Part shown: piece by piece, positions 46,550 to 56,469 of the stretch | Layout of the letters: every line of letters starts with the position of its first letter | Position numbering within the stretch: position 1 is the first letter of the stretch | DNA from: Hoylesella oralis ATCC 33269 | Lineage (GTDB): Bacteria > Bacteroidota > Bacteroidia > Bacteroidales > Bacteroidaceae | Assembly: GCF_000185145.2 (NCBI RefSeq) | Contig: NZ_GL833119.1 | Location: forward strand, 984,668-1,048,667 | Length of the DNA: 64,000 nucleotides | Direction of reading: 5' to 3' | Translations under genes and position numbers: made by a program | The notes under the pieces: generated by a model | Database searches by the model: none | What the model saw: only the letters and a program-made list of their open reading frames with translations | What the model was told of the DNA's origin: nothing

Positions 46550-48400
46550 ATGAAAGATTTTGATCTTGGAAATCGTCGCTTTGTGATAGGTGGTGTGGCG
46601 CTGGCAATTGTTATCGTCTACATCGTCCGCCTGTTCACGCTCCAACTTCTGAGTGATGATTACAAGAAAAATGCCGACAGTAATGCTTTTCTGAAAAAGA
46701 TCGAATTTCCATCGCGTGGTATTATGACTGACCGGCACGGTCGGTTGATGGTGTACAACCAGCCTGCTTATGATATAATGGTTGTGATGAGTGAGGAGAG
46801 TGGGAGGCTCGATACCACCGAGTTTTGTACCGCTCTCGGTATTACAAAACAATTCTTTATCCAGCGCATGAATGATATCAAGGACCGTAACAAGAACCCC
46901 GGATATTCGCGATTTACACAACAAATGTTCATGAGCCAGCTATCGGACAAAGAGTTCAGTGTATTTCGAGAAAAGATGTTTCGCTTTCCCGGGTTTTATG
47001 TACAGAAGCGAAGCATCCGTCAGTATCAATATCCATTTGCGGCACATGTACTTGGTGATGTGGCGGAAGTGTCGCCAAGCGATATTGAAGACGATGAATA
47101 TTATCAGCCCGGCGACTATATAGGGAAGATGGGAGTAGAACGTTTTTACGAAAAACAACTGCGTGGAGAGAAAGGTGTGCAGGTTTTACTTCGTGATGCC
47201 CATGGGCGTATTCAGGGTAGTTACCAGAATGGTAAGTTCGATCGTAAGCCCGTACCCGGAAAAGACCTTATACTTAGCATCGATTTACGGCTGCAAGCGC
47301 TTGGAGAGAGGCTCATGCAAGGCAAGATTGGCAGCATTGTAGCTATAGAACCTTCTACCGGTGAAGTGCTTTGTATGGTGTCGTCGCCTACTTACAACCC
47401 ACGTGTAATGGTAGGGCGCAACCGTGGGAAAAATCATATTGCTTTGTCGCGTAATGTGTGGAAGCCTTTATTGAACCGAAGTATAATGGGACAATATCCT
47501 CCCGGTTCAACCTTTAAAACCTCTCAGGCGCTTACTTATATGACCGAAGGCATTATTACTCCTCATACCATGTTTACTTGCCATCGTGGTTTCTATTATA
47601 AAGGACTGCATGTAGGATGTCATGGGCATGTCTCGCCCTTGGCCTTGGTGGATGCGATAAGTACATCGTGTAATGCTTATTTCTGTTGGGGATTGTACTA
47701 TATGATGGGCAATCGTCGTAAATATCCCCATGTGCAAGATGCCATGAACCTATGGCGCGACTACATGGTAAGTATGGGATTCGGGTATAAACTCGGTATC
47801 GATTTGCCGGGAGAAAAGCGAGGTTTGATACCTAATGCGTCTTTCTACGACCAAGCATATAAAGGCTCATGGAACGGACTTACTGTAATCAGTATAGCTA
47901 TCGGACAGGGAGAAGTAAACCTTACACCGCTTCAAATTGCTAATTTGGGTGCAACTATTGCCAATAGGGGATATTTCTATGTTCCTCATGTGGTGCGTAA
48001 AGTGAAAGGAGAACCGCTCGATACGCTCTTTACCCGCCGTCATTATACTAAGGCCAGCCGCCGTGCATACGATTATGTTGTGGCAGGTATGCGCTCTTCT
48101 GTTATCAAAGGAACTTGCAGGGCGGCCAATAGATCGGATTATCTCGTATGCGGGAAGACTGGTACGGCGCAAAACCGTGGGCAAGATCACTCTGTCTTTA
48201 TGGGATTTGCCCCAATGGATAAGCCTAAAATAGCTGTTGCCGTGTATGTTGAGAATGGTGGGTTCGGTGCCGATTATGGCGTTCCGATCGGCTCGTTGAT
48301 GATGGAACAATATATTAAAGGTAAGTTGTCGCCCGAGAGTGAGAGGCGTGCGACAGACTTCCAAAGAAGAAGAATTGCTTATGGTCCGAGGAACAGATAG
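46550..48400 (+). CDS. mrdA: Penicillin-binding protein 2 (transpeptidase)
   Basis: 616 residues. One N-terminal membrane helix (about 13-32), a dimerisation/pedestal region starting FPSRGIMTDRHGRLMVYNQP, and the transpeptidase domain: active serine 320 in PPGSTFKT, the SxN-type STSCN, and KTGTAQN near 534. Cross-links peptidoglycan during elongation together with RodA. Its last 20 bases overlap rodA. Confidence 0.96.
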   Translation: MKDFDLGNRRFVIGGVALAIVIVYIVRLFTLQLLSDDYKKNADSNAFLKKIEFPSRGIMTDRHGRLMVYNQPAYDIMVVMSEESGRLDTTEFCTALGITKQFFIQRMNDIKDRNKNPGYSRFTQQMFMSQLSDKEFSVFREKMFRFPGFYVQKRSIRQYQYPFAAHVLGDVAEVSPSDIEDDEYYQPGDYIGKMGVERFYEKQLRGEKGVQVLLRDAHGRIQGSYQNGKFDRKPVPGKDLILSIDLRLQALGERLMQGKIGSIVAIEPSTGEVLCMVSSPTYNPRVMVGRNRGKNHIALSRNVWKPLLNRSIMGQYPPGSTFKTSQALTYMTEGIITPHTMFTCHRGFYYKGLHVGCHGHVSPLALVDAISTSCNAYFCWGLYYMMGNRRKYPHVQDAMNLWRDYMVSMGFGYKLGIDLPGEKRGLIPNASFYDQAYKGSWNGLTVISIAIGQGEVNLTPLQIANLGATIANRGYFYVPHVVRKVKGEPLDTLFTRRHYTKASRRAYDYVVAGMRSSVIKGTCRAANRSDYLVCGKTGTAQNRGQDHSVFMGFAPMDKPKIAVAVYVENGGFGADYGVPIGSLMMEQYIKGKLSPESERRATDFQRRRIAYGPRNR

Positions 48401-49850
48401 ACATAATAGCGTGTTACGTTCGCTCGATTGGTGGACGGTAGGCATCTATCTTGCACTGCTCGTCTTCGGATGGATCAGTGTCTGTGGTGCCAGTTATACG
48501 TATGGAGATACCGATATCTTCAGTTTAAGTACGCGGTCGGGTATGCAGATAGTATGGATAGGAACGTCGATTTGCTTGGGTTTTGTATTGTTGATGCTCG
48601 ACGACAGGTTCTATGATATCTTCGCTTATGTTATCTATATCTTGTTTTTACTTTTGCTTTTCGCCACTATTTTCAATCCTCACGAGATCAAAGGTTCACG
48701 TTCTTGGCTTGTTCTCGGTCCGTTGCGTCTGCAACCAGCAGAGTTTGCAAAGTTCGCAACAGCCTTGGCTATTTCCAAATTTATGAGTACTTATAGGTTC
48801 GATATACACCAATGGAAGCATTTTGCTACGGCTATCGGTATTGTCATTCTGCCTATGTTGTTCATCGTGGCGCAAAAAGAAACAGGATCGGCACTTGTAT
48901 ATCTGTCGTTTTTCTTAATGTTTTATCGTGAAGGAATGCCCGGGAGTATCCTATTTACCGGTGTGGCCATGATTATTTATTTCGTAGCCGGTATAAAATA
49001 TGAGGATGTAATGTTGGGGCAGACACCTACTTCTGTCGGAAAATTTATCGTCATGTTGTTGGTACAGGTCTTTACGGCAGGAATGGTATATACATATTGT
49101 AAAAATAAAAAACAGACAGTTAAGATGCTTATTTATTGTATCGGAATTACATGCATTGCTTTTCTGTTTTCGCAATTTGTTATACATTTCGATATTGTTT
49201 ACGTACAAATCTTTCTCTGCATAGCTTTGTTAGTCTATTTACTTTACCAAGGTTTGCGTACCCGGCTTATCAATTATTTCTATATTGCTATGTTTGCGGT
49301 AGGCTCTCTGCTATTTTTCTATTCGGCAGATTATGTGCTTAACGATGTTATGGAGCCTCATCAACGTGTTCGTATCAATGTTCTATTAGGTTTAGACGAA
49401 GACCTTAGCGGGGCCGGATATAATGTGCATCAAAGTGAGATTGCCATCGGATCGGGCGGACTGCAGGGAAAGGGTTTTCTCAATGGTACACAGACCAAGC
49501 TCAAGTTCGTACCGGAACAAGATACAGACTTTATTTTCTGTACGGTAGGAGAGGAAGAAGGTTTTGTTGGTTCGGCTGGAGTATTGTTGCTATTCCTTGC
49601 ATTGATATTAAGATTAATACACTTGGCCGAGCGGCAGCCGTTCAAGTTCGGGCGCATATATGGATACTGTGTGCTCAGTATTTTCTTATTCCATGTGTTC
49701 ATTAATGTAGGAATGGTGCTTGGACTTACCCCTGTTATCGGTATTCCGTTGCCATTCTTCAGTTACGGAGGCTCCTCTCTCTGGGGGTTCACACTATTGC
49801 TTTTCATCTTTTTAAGAATAGATGCAGGGCGTAATTTAGTACGCAGTTAG
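48381..49850 (+). CDS. rodA: Peptidoglycan glycosyltransferase RodA
   Basis: 489 residues from the ATG at 48381 inside the end of mrdA; the in-frame start at 48339 would lengthen the overlap and adds no family residues. SEDS features: GSRSWLVLGPLRLQPAEFAK, FLFQKETGSALVYLSFFL-like region near 180, and QSEIAIGSGGLQGKGFLNGT, then IPLPFFSYGGSSLWGF at the C-terminus. About 100 residues longer than E. coli RodA because of extra helices around 220-320, which is usual in Bacteroidota. Its stop overlaps the 3' end of convergent gldH by 15 bases. Confidence 0.95.
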   Translation: MVRGTDRHNSVLRSLDWWTVGIYLALLVFGWISVCGASYTYGDTDIFSLSTRSGMQIVWIGTSICLGFVLLMLDDRFYDIFAYVIYILFLLLLFATIFNPHEIKGSRSWLVLGPLRLQPAEFAKFATALAISKFMSTYRFDIHQWKHFATAIGIVILPMLFIVAQKETGSALVYLSFFLMFYREGMPGSILFTGVAMIIYFVAGIKYEDVMLGQTPTSVGKFIVMLLVQVFTAGMVYTYCKNKKQTVKMLIYCIGITCIAFLFSQFVIHFDIVYVQIFLCIALLVYLLYQGLRTRLINYFYIAMFAVGSLLFFYSADYVLNDVMEPHQRVRINVLLGLDEDLSGAGYNVHQSEIAIGSGGLQGKGFLNGTQTKLKFVPEQDTDFIFCTVGEEEGFVGSAGVLLLFLALILRLIHLAERQPFKFGRIYGYCVLSIFLFHVFINVGMVLGLTPVIGIPLPFFSYGGSSLWGFTLLLFIFLRIDAGRNLVRS

Positions 49851-50300
49851 CATAAAACCGATGTCACTTATCCCGGGTAGTATTTCGCGTTGCATATCGT
49901 GGCGGATGTTTACGTGTATGGAGTCGCCTTGCTTTAAATAGAGTTCGGATACAGGGAAGTTGTATTGATAGTAATTTACACCTTGTCCTTTGGCAATACC
50001 ATTCTCGTCTATCAGTCTGCAGTTGATGGTATCTATTTTTACTCTTTTGTCGGGATACACGGTTTGTTCTACAATTAACGATAAACGCATGAACGGATAG
50101 GCACCGTTAATACGTAATCCTAAATCGGAATGATATCTGCCTTCTTTCGCTATGTGTGATATGTCGAACGACAATGTGTCGTTCTTCTCCCATCCGGCAA
50201 TAGGGGTATGATTGTATTTATCATACGCTATCTTCTCATTGCAAGCCGAAAGAATTATGAGAATTATTAATGTCAATATCGTGAAATCGACTCTTTTCAT
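49836..50300 (-). CDS. gldH: Gliding-motility lipoprotein GldH
   Basis: 154 residues. The lipobox is ILSAC, followed by NEKIAYDKYNHTPIAGW. The pattern 'Y..Y..i...gW...D.l.F', then YHSDLGLRINGAYPF and the central TVYPDKRVKIDTINCRL, is typical of GldH, which is needed for gliding and T9SS-linked surface functions in Flavobacterium and is kept in non-gliding Bacteroidales. Its ATG overlaps the stop of ricT by 4 bases (ATGA). Confidence 0.9.
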   Translation of the reverse strand: MKRVDFTILTLIILIILSACNEKIAYDKYNHTPIAGWEKNDTLSFDISHIAKEGRYHSDLGLRINGAYPFMRLSLIVEQTVYPDKRVKIDTINCRLIDENGIAKGQGVNYYQYNFPVSELYLKQGDSIHVNIRHDMQREILPGISDIGFMLTAY

Positions 50301-51526
50301 GGTTGCTTTCCGGTATTTCCGGCAGGTGTTTGGCCACTTTGTAGCTGCTGTTTAGAAGTGCGATTTACGTTATTTCGTCGGCGATTATTGTTATTCTTAC
50401 GAGATTGATGTTCCTGATGTTCCTGCGATCTGACATTGTTTTTCCGCTTCTTGTTTTTATCGAAACGACTGATATCTGCACCGGCAAGTAAGTCTATAGG
50501 TTTAGACGGCGCTTTCTTCTCGCCATCTGCAAGCAGCGAGAGGGGCTTTTCGCCGGTTTTGTTCAGTTCAATGATTTCGCGTGCACGTGCCACAGAGATG
50601 GTTTCGAGATTGGCTGCGAGGTTCTTGTCTGTGGAATATGTAACCGTGCCCGATAAGATGTCGGCCTTGAAGAAGTAGTAGTCGGCGTCTTTGGTCTGTA
50701 GTTGTATTTCCTTACTCGGCAGCTTGCGGCTTGCTTCCACATAATCGTCGATCTCGTAGTTAAGGCAGCATTTCAGCTTTGCACACATGCCTGCCAGCTT
50801 TTGCGGGTTCATTGAAAGGTCTTGAATGCGGGCTGCATTGGTGCTCACGCTTACGAAATTCTTCATCCAAGTGGCGCAACATAGCTCTCGTCCGCACGGG
50901 CCTGTGCCGCCGATACGCCCTGCTTCCTGTCGTGCACCGATCTGCTTCATCTCTATTCTTACATGGAAAGTCTCGGCAAGCACTTTGATCAACTGCCTGA
51001 AGTCTACGCGTTCGTCTGCGATGTAGTAGAATATGGCCTTGTTGCCATCACCTTGATACTCCACGTCTCCTATCTTCATCTTCAGTCCGAGGTCTTTTGC
51101 AATCTGCCTGCTCTGTATCATTGTGGCATGTTCTCGGCTTTTGGCTTCCTTGTATTTGTCCATATCCACTTGCTTGGCAACGCGGTATATGCGCTTGATT
51201 TCGTCGGGAGACTTCAGATTGGCTTTCTTGATTTGAAGTTTTACCAGCGCCCCCGTTAGTGTTACCACACCGATGTCGTGCCCGGGACTGGCCTCTACTG
51301 CAACGACATCTCCTTTCTTTAAGTCCAGTCCGTTTACGTTATGATAGTACCCCTTACGGGTATTTTTGAATTGAACTTCTACAAGGTCTGTCGTCAGTGT
51401 ATTGCCCGGAACATCGGCAAGCCAGTCGTATGTGTTCAGCTGCATATTCTGGCGTCCGCATGCGCAGTGGCATAATCCTCGGTCGCAACCTCGGAATATC
51501 TTAAATTTCATGTCTTTATAATCCAT
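50297..51526 (-). CDS. ricT: PSP1/RicT (YaaT) family regulatory iron-sulfur protein
   Basis: 409 residues. The PSP1 core (about 60-270) includes KKGDVVAVEASPGHDIGVVT, IFYYIADERVDFRQLIKVLA and the cysteine-rich GGTGPCGRELCCATWMKNF, with MCAKLKCCLNYE. The cysteines match RicT, which with RicA and RicF binds Fe-S clusters and assists RNase Y in Firmicutes. An extra Cys cluster lies at the N-terminus (CDRGLCHCACGRQN). The last 75 residues are Lys/Asn/Gln-rich and disordered. It sits between holB and gldH. Confidence 0.88.
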   Translation of the reverse strand: MDYKDMKFKIFRGCDRGLCHCACGRQNMQLNTYDWLADVPGNTLTTDLVEVQFKNTRKGYYHNVNGLDLKKGDVVAVEASPGHDIGVVTLTGALVKLQIKKANLKSPDEIKRIYRVAKQVDMDKYKEAKSREHATMIQSRQIAKDLGLKMKIGDVEYQGDGNKAIFYYIADERVDFRQLIKVLAETFHVRIEMKQIGARQEAGRIGGTGPCGRELCCATWMKNFVSVSTNAARIQDLSMNPQKLAGMCAKLKCCLNYEIDDYVEASRKLPSKEIQLQTKDADYYFFKADILSGTVTYSTDKNLAANLETISVARAREIIELNKTGEKPLSLLADGEKKAPSKPIDLLAGADISRFDKNKKRKNNVRSQEHQEHQSRKNNNNRRRNNVNRTSKQQLQSGQTPAGNTGKQP

Positions 51527-51589
51527 AGTTGTATATATATTGTCGGTGCAGTGCTGTCCGTTTATCTGCGGGGCACCTGCTACTCGGTA

Positions 51590-52717
51590 TTATTTTCTGA
51601 TAAGCAGAACGATCATTTTCAGTGCCAAATCGAAGAATACGATCTTGGCATTTCCGTTCTGTGTGATGTCTCTTTTGCATTTCTGCAATTCTTCCGCAAT
51701 GTCTATAACGTTGCTCTCGTTGATAAATCTGGCAAAGTTTCTTGAGAAGTTTTCCTCCTCTTGCGTCATATAATTCAGCTCTGGAGTCTTGAAGTTATAG
51801 ACGAAATTCTCGCGAATCATCCTGCCGAAATAGTCGAGCATGCGCTTTTGTTTCTCGCGTCCGTATGTTGCAACGGTGTCGCTCCATTTCTTCAAATCCT
51901 TTATATTGCGCATGTACGACAGTCGCATGAGCATGATGAACATATCCAAGAACATTCTGTTCTCGTTACCCGTATCGAGTGTTTCGAGCGCTTTCAGCCA
52001 GCTGCCGTTGGCCACGCGTGCTATTCTGCGGGCAGTTTCTTGCTCTATGCCCCGTTGTTCTATGAGTGCGCGCTCGATATCTTCGTTGCCGATACGCTTC
52101 ATGTCGATACGTTGCACGCGACTTCTGATGGTATCCAACAGCTTCTCGGGCTCTTCGCACACCATGATGAATACAGTTTGCAGCGGCGGTTCCTCTAATA
52201 GTTTCAGCAGTTTGTTGGCACATTCGGCATTCATTCGTTCGGGCAGCCATATCAGACTGACCTTATAGCCGCCCTGACTCGACTTCAAACTTAGCTTGCG
52301 TGTCAGTTCATCGCTTTCGGCTGCGTATATCTGTGCCTGCTGATTGGCGGCTTTCATCGCATCAAGCCATTGGTCTATCGTAATGTAAGGGCCTTCGGCA
52401 AGCAGTGCATGCCACTCACGGGCAAAGTCGTCGCTTACCATTTTATGGTCGGCAGAAGTTCCTGCGGGACGTATCACGGGGTAAGAGAAGTGCAAGTCGG
52501 GGTGTTCCCACCTGCGAAGCATGGCCTCTGCATTGCCTATGGAGCTGTCGTCTTCGCGTTCTCCCAACAGAAATGAGGCGAAAGCTAATGCAAGCGGCAG
52601 CTTTCCGCAGCCGTCAGGACCGCAGAACATCATGGCATGAGGCACCCGATGTTCGTGCACCAACTGCAATAAACGCTGCTTAGCCTCTTCTTGACCTATT
52701 ACTTCGTTGAATTTCAT
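51590..52717 (-). CDS. holB: DNA polymerase III subunit delta prime
   Basis: 375 residues. Starts MKFNEVIGQEEAKQRLLQLV. The Walker A-like GPDGCGKLPLA has Leu where Ser/Thr normally follows Lys, so ATP hydrolysis is unlikely, as expected for delta prime. MNAECANKLLKLLEEPPLQT and TIRSRVQRI (sensor 1 region) follow. The four zinc cysteines of E. coli delta prime are absent. Clamp-loader subunit. Its ATG overlaps the metF stop by one base. Confidence 0.92.
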   Translation of the reverse strand: MKFNEVIGQEEAKQRLLQLVHEHRVPHAMMFCGPDGCGKLPLALAFASFLLGEREDDSSIGNAEAMLRRWEHPDLHFSYPVIRPAGTSADHKMVSDDFAREWHALLAEGPYITIDQWLDAMKAANQQAQIYAAESDELTRKLSLKSSQGGYKVSLIWLPERMNAECANKLLKLLEEPPLQTVFIMVCEEPEKLLDTIRSRVQRIDMKRIGNEDIERALIEQRGIEQETARRIARVANGSWLKALETLDTGNENRMFLDMFIMLMRLSYMRNIKDLKKWSDTVATYGREKQKRMLDYFGRMIRENFVYNFKTPELNYMTQEEENFSRNFARFINESNVIDIAEELQKCKRDITQNGNAKIVFFDLALKMIVLLIRK

Positions 52718-53673
52718 TACATAATCTTGCTTACTATTTCCTTAACTGCATCTGTGGCAGATACAGTATAGAAATGAATAATTCCCACGCCCTTGGCATA
52801 GAGTTCCTTGCATTGATGGGTGCTCCATTCTATGCCGAGCGTCTTCGCATCTTCGTCTGTCTTGCATTTCACCACCTCGTTGGCAAGCTCCTGCGGCAGG
52901 TCGCAATGGAAAGTTTCGGGCACTATCGAGAGTTGAGATAACTTGGCAAACGGTTTAATGCCCGGAATAATGGGAATAGTGATGCCCATCGTGCGTGCTT
53001 TCTCTACGAAATCGAAATACTTCTTGTTATCGTAAAACAACTGGGTTACGGCATATTGTGCTCCTAAGTCTTGCTTTTTCTTCAGGTATTCCATATCCAT
53101 TTCGATATTGGGTGCCTCTTCGTGCTTCTCCGGATAGCATGCCACCCCATAATTGAAGGGTATTCCCGGGTGCTTCATCGGCGTGCCGTCTATGAAGAAA
53201 CCCTCGTTGAAACGGTTCACTTGCTTAATCAAATCGGTGGTATGTGCATGCCCTCCATGTGTCGGAACGAAGTGGTTGTCTTCTTTGGCCTTGTCTCCAC
53301 GCAAGAGCAGCACGTTCTCTATATTCAAAAATTGCAGGTCGAGCAGTTCGTATTCAATCTCTTCTGTGGTGACACCGCTGCATATCACGTGCGGTATCAT
53401 GGGTATGTTGTACTTGGTCTGTATGGCAGAAGCGATGGCAACCGTGCCCGGCCGGCGACGTATGCGCTGCCGTTCGAACTGTCCGTTGGGCAGTTCTTTA
53501 TAAACAAATTCGCTATGATGCGTCGTTATATTGATGAAAAGCGGATCATACCCTTTCAATTTATCGATGGTAGAAAACAAGCTACCCGTTCCATTGCCCT
53601 TGATCGGGGGGAGTACTTCGAAAGAAAACCGCCTTTTGTCTGTATCTTTGTTAATGATGTCGATAATCCTCAT
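52717..53673 (-). CDS. metF: Methylenetetrahydrofolate reductase
   Basis: 318 residues. FSFEVLPPIKGNGTG near the N-terminus carries the catalytic Glu; HVICSGVTTEEIEYELLDL, NVLLLRGDKAKED, FNYGVACYPEKHEEAPN and AVTQLFYDNKKYFDFVEKA are standard. An FAD enzyme converting 5,10-methylene-THF to 5-methyl-THF for methionine synthesis. It heads the metF-holB-ricT-gldH cluster; a TAACTTTG box lies at 53702-53709. Confidence 0.96.
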   Translation of the reverse strand: MRIIDIINKDTDKRRFSFEVLPPIKGNGTGSLFSTIDKLKGYDPLFINITTHHSEFVYKELPNGQFERQRIRRRPGTVAIASAIQTKYNIPMIPHVICSGVTTEEIEYELLDLQFLNIENVLLLRGDKAKEDNHFVPTHGGHAHTTDLIKQVNRFNEGFFIDGTPMKHPGIPFNYGVACYPEKHEEAPNIEMDMEYLKKKQDLGAQYAVTQLFYDNKKYFDFVEKARTMGITIPIIPGIKPFAKLSQLSIVPETFHCDLPQELANEVVKCKTDEDAKTLGIEWSTHQCKELYAKGVGIIHFYTVSATDAVKEIVSKIM

Positions 53674-53701
53674 TTATCTTGCAAATAGATGCATACGTTT
53701 G

Positions 53702-53709
53702 CAAAGTTA
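53702..53709 (-). promoter_or_regulatory. -7 promoter box of metF cluster
   Basis: The reverse strand reads TAACTTTG, 29 bases before the metF ATG. Confidence 0.5.
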
Positions 53710-53959
53710 CTAATTTTTTGCAGAATATTATTTTCATTCCCACATTATTTAATATATAGGCATGTTTATCTTTTGCCGACTATTGCGATCGGAGCATACA
53801 GCTTGGCGGGGTTTATCGATGATATCGCTGCGTTTTCCATCGCTGTTCCTGAATGTAGTCTGCCCTTTCATCGTCACCGTGTCGGGTTATTGCGGTTTCA
53901 ATACGGTCTTTTTATATGTGCGTGCCCTTGCTGCCGTTTGTACTTTTCGGGTAGAGTCG

Positions 53960-54732
53960 TTTTCTTGTTGATAAGGCAGAAGCCGATGAGCCCCATGAGT
54001 TTGCGGACCTTCAAGGTGTTGGCATCGTCGGAAAACTGTAAATCTGCCGATTGCAGGGGAATATTTTACTGCGGCAGCAGAATGCTTGAGAAACTGATAG
54101 ACTGTTACGATTAGTATGATAGTCTGCAGCTTAACCAATGGCTTTTCGAGCGTGAGAAAGATGAAGGCAATACGTTTTTCCGGCATATCTTCCGGCGCAA
54201 CGATAAAGGAAAGCCGGTTGTATTGCCGTTGCTCATCAACACTATCGAGAACAGCATGTAGGGGTGCAGCAGCTTTTATTACAACGTTTTCGGCTTACTT
54301 GTTTGTCAAATGCTGCAAGATGAGGCCGGAAATAACCCCGATAAGTTTGATCTTGACGAGAAGGCTCGCATATTTTGCTGTTATGCCCGCTCTGAATACG
54401 TTATGCAAAACAAGTATGAGCGTTTTTTAGACACGGGCGATTGGGGGCGAACTTCGTAGACTTACATTATCATGACCAACTGCGACGGGGTGTATGAGCA
54501 AGCGCGTAAACATCGCTTTTGCGGTATCTGTAAGCCGCAGGTAATGGAAGAAGAGGAACAAGAAGGCATGGAACTGCCCCCTGAAGATGATGATGAAATG
54601 GAACGGAGGGAAAAAATAAAAGTCGAGTAGGATATGGATAGGTGGTGCGAATGGGTAGTAGGTGTGTGGAAAATGTATTATTTCGCACGAGGAGGCAGTA
54701 TAGAAACTTCTTATATGCCTTTCCTTATTTAA
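53960..54732 (+). pseudogene. Decayed protein gene of unrecognised family
   Basis: Coding-like sequence without an intact frame. One frame reads LVDKAEADEPHEFADLQGVG from 53964 and stops with TAA at 54039. From about 54115 a second frame gives convincing protein: LNQWLFEREKDEGNTFFRHI, GKPVVLPLLINTIENSM, a stop, FYYNVFGLLVCQMLQDEAGN, ARIFCCYARSEYVMQNKYER, a stop, YIIMTNCDGVYEQARKHRFC, an acidic tail, and a further stop. The in-frame stops at 54112, 54259, 54457 and 54628 are all TAG, with TAA at 54730. The family is unknown to me. Frameshift plus stops indicate a pseudogene. Confidence 0.7.
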
Positions 54733-55163
54733 ATCCGGATTTAGAAGATGATATCGGTAGATGGGAGAGTATGTCTTCCCGACAACTGCGAAATGCAGGA
54801 ATATACGTATAATCTATTCGTGTTATATCGTATATCCAATGGCGTTAGATAAACATCCTGTTTGCCCTATTTTATGGTTTAATGTCGTAACTTGCTGTAA
54901 ATTTAGGGGAGAAGTCAGTATAAGTTCGATGAATTTAAACTGTTTGTTTAATTCGTTGTGAATACCTTAAGTGTATTGACAACTTTATTATTGGTTCCCT
55001 AAAAAAGATTTTTAGAGAACCATATTTACTTGTTGAAGTATCCAATCCAGAGTGTTTTTCTCGAATAATAAGACTGTCTGAAATCTTTTTCTCTTGTCTG
55101 TACGACAAAAAGACCTCCACTCTGCGAGTACAATGATAGTAATTTTTTTATTTTGTGGAAACG
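54733..55163. other. Gene-free stretch with a 13-bp inverted repeat
   Basis: No gene seen. GGTTCCCTAAAAA (54993-55005) and TTTTTAGAGAACC (55009-55021) form a stem with one mismatch and a 3-base spacer. It is not followed by a T-run on either side and could be a relic of a mobile element end or a weak terminator. Confidence 0.5.
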
Positions 55164-56231
55164 TTATTTCACGTCCAACCGGTTCTTATGCAGCCATTCG
55201 GCGAAGAGGTCAGCAAGCACGTTGTTGTTGAGGTCTTGCATCAGGAAATGCGTATTGCCTCGAATGCCTATCTTGGGAAGCTCCACGAGCGTTGCGTTTC
55301 CGCCGTGACGATTAATACATTCAACGAACTTACGCCCCATTTGCAGGCGCACGCGCCAGTTCTCATCACCGAGGTTCTTGCTCGGTGTCTCGGGTATGTA
55401 GTCGCCGAAATACATCACGATAGGTTTCTTCGTAAGCTGCATGAATTGCACCATAGGCACGGGAATGCCCTCGCATCCGCCCGTCAGTCCGTCTATCTTG
55501 GCAGGCACTTCGCCCTCGGGAAAAACGTATGCGCCGGGCTCATAGGCTGCTACTGCTTTTATGTGTTTGTTCTGCATGGCGGCAAACCAACCCGTAACGC
55601 CGCCTGCCGAGTGGGTAACGAGTATGTTGTCGCCAATCCGATCTGCCAGTGCGTTGATGGCGGGAATATCTTGCGTGTGGTCACTTAGGTCGGGCGTCAT
55701 CTCGCGGAAGAACTGACTAAGATAAGCCGAGTCAGTCTTGAACTGCACACCTTTATTGTAATTGGGCCATATTCCGATGCGCCAGATGTCGAACCAGAAC
55801 ATCTCGTCGGCCACGGGTTTTACCTCTGTAGTAGCCGAAGTGCGTCCTGCTCTGCCACGGCCCGGCAAGTCCATCACGTAAGTGCTATAGCCGTGGCGGA
55901 GCATCAGCGTGGCGAAGCCCTCTCGCCCGTCGGGAGTCATCTCCCAGCAAACGCCCGAACCGCCGTAGCCATGAACGAACACTAACGGCAGATGCCTGTG
56001 TCCTACGGGTATCTGATAGTCTACAAACGCGTGGTTTACACGGCTACTCTGCCCTGTCTCTACTTGCGTTGCCCAGCCAACGAATTTGGAGTTGTCGTAC
56101 TTTCCCCCGTGTTGCAGGGTAGTTCCGCCCACGGAGAAGTTTCCTTGGCGGATAATCGTGATAGGCTGCTGCGCCACGGCAGCCGTTGACAGTAGCAGGG
56201 CAGCCAGAGTTAATGCTTGTTTTGTTCTCAT
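55164..56231 (-). CDS. Secreted alpha/beta hydrolase
   Basis: 355 residues with a signal peptide (ending AAVAQQ). Alpha/beta-hydrolase fold: VFVHGYGGSGVCWE oxyanion region near residue 85, MDLPGRGRAGRT, nucleophile Ser in VTHSAGGVTGWF near 209, and late GNTHFLMQDLNN supplying the histidine. Closest in feel to secreted esterases of unknown substrate. It stands alone, with a TAATTTTG box at 56258-56265. Confidence 0.9.
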   Translation of the reverse strand: MRTKQALTLAALLLSTAAVAQQPITIIRQGNFSVGGTTLQHGGKYDNSKFVGWATQVETGQSSRVNHAFVDYQIPVGHRHLPLVFVHGYGGSGVCWEMTPDGREGFATLMLRHGYSTYVMDLPGRGRAGRTSATTEVKPVADEMFWFDIWRIGIWPNYNKGVQFKTDSAYLSQFFREMTPDLSDHTQDIPAINALADRIGDNILVTHSAGGVTGWFAAMQNKHIKAVAAYEPGAYVFPEGEVPAKIDGLTGGCEGIPVPMVQFMQLTKKPIVMYFGDYIPETPSKNLGDENWRVRLQMGRKFVECINRHGGNATLVELPKIGIRGNTHFLMQDLNNNVLADLFAEWLHKNRLDVK

Positions 56232-56257
56232 TGTTTGTTTGTTGATTAATGATGCTG

Positions 56258-56265
56258 CAAAATTA
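56258..56265 (-). promoter_or_regulatory. -7 promoter box of alpha/beta hydrolase gene
   Basis: The reverse strand reads TAATTTTG, 26 bases before the start codon. Confidence 0.45.
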
Positions 56266-56469
56266 CGAAATAATGATAAGGAAGGACTTACACAAAAGTC
56301 GGATATTCGTGTCCTTTTCTGAAAAGATTGTTTGTGGAATCAACAAAGAACACTGAAGCGGATTTTCCCGTTCACAAGGAAAGCATTCCTCATTATTTCA
56401 CTTACAGTAGGTGTGAAGTTCAGCACAAATGAGTTTCTAAATACACAGCCCCAATTATCGCCAATACCA

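Noticed and set aside
53689..54114. 141-residue open frame upstream of the decayed gene
   Set aside because: Its Cys/Phe/Arg-rich translation is not protein-like; an adjacent frame over 53964-54038 looks more like the original coding frame, so this is treated as chance openness.
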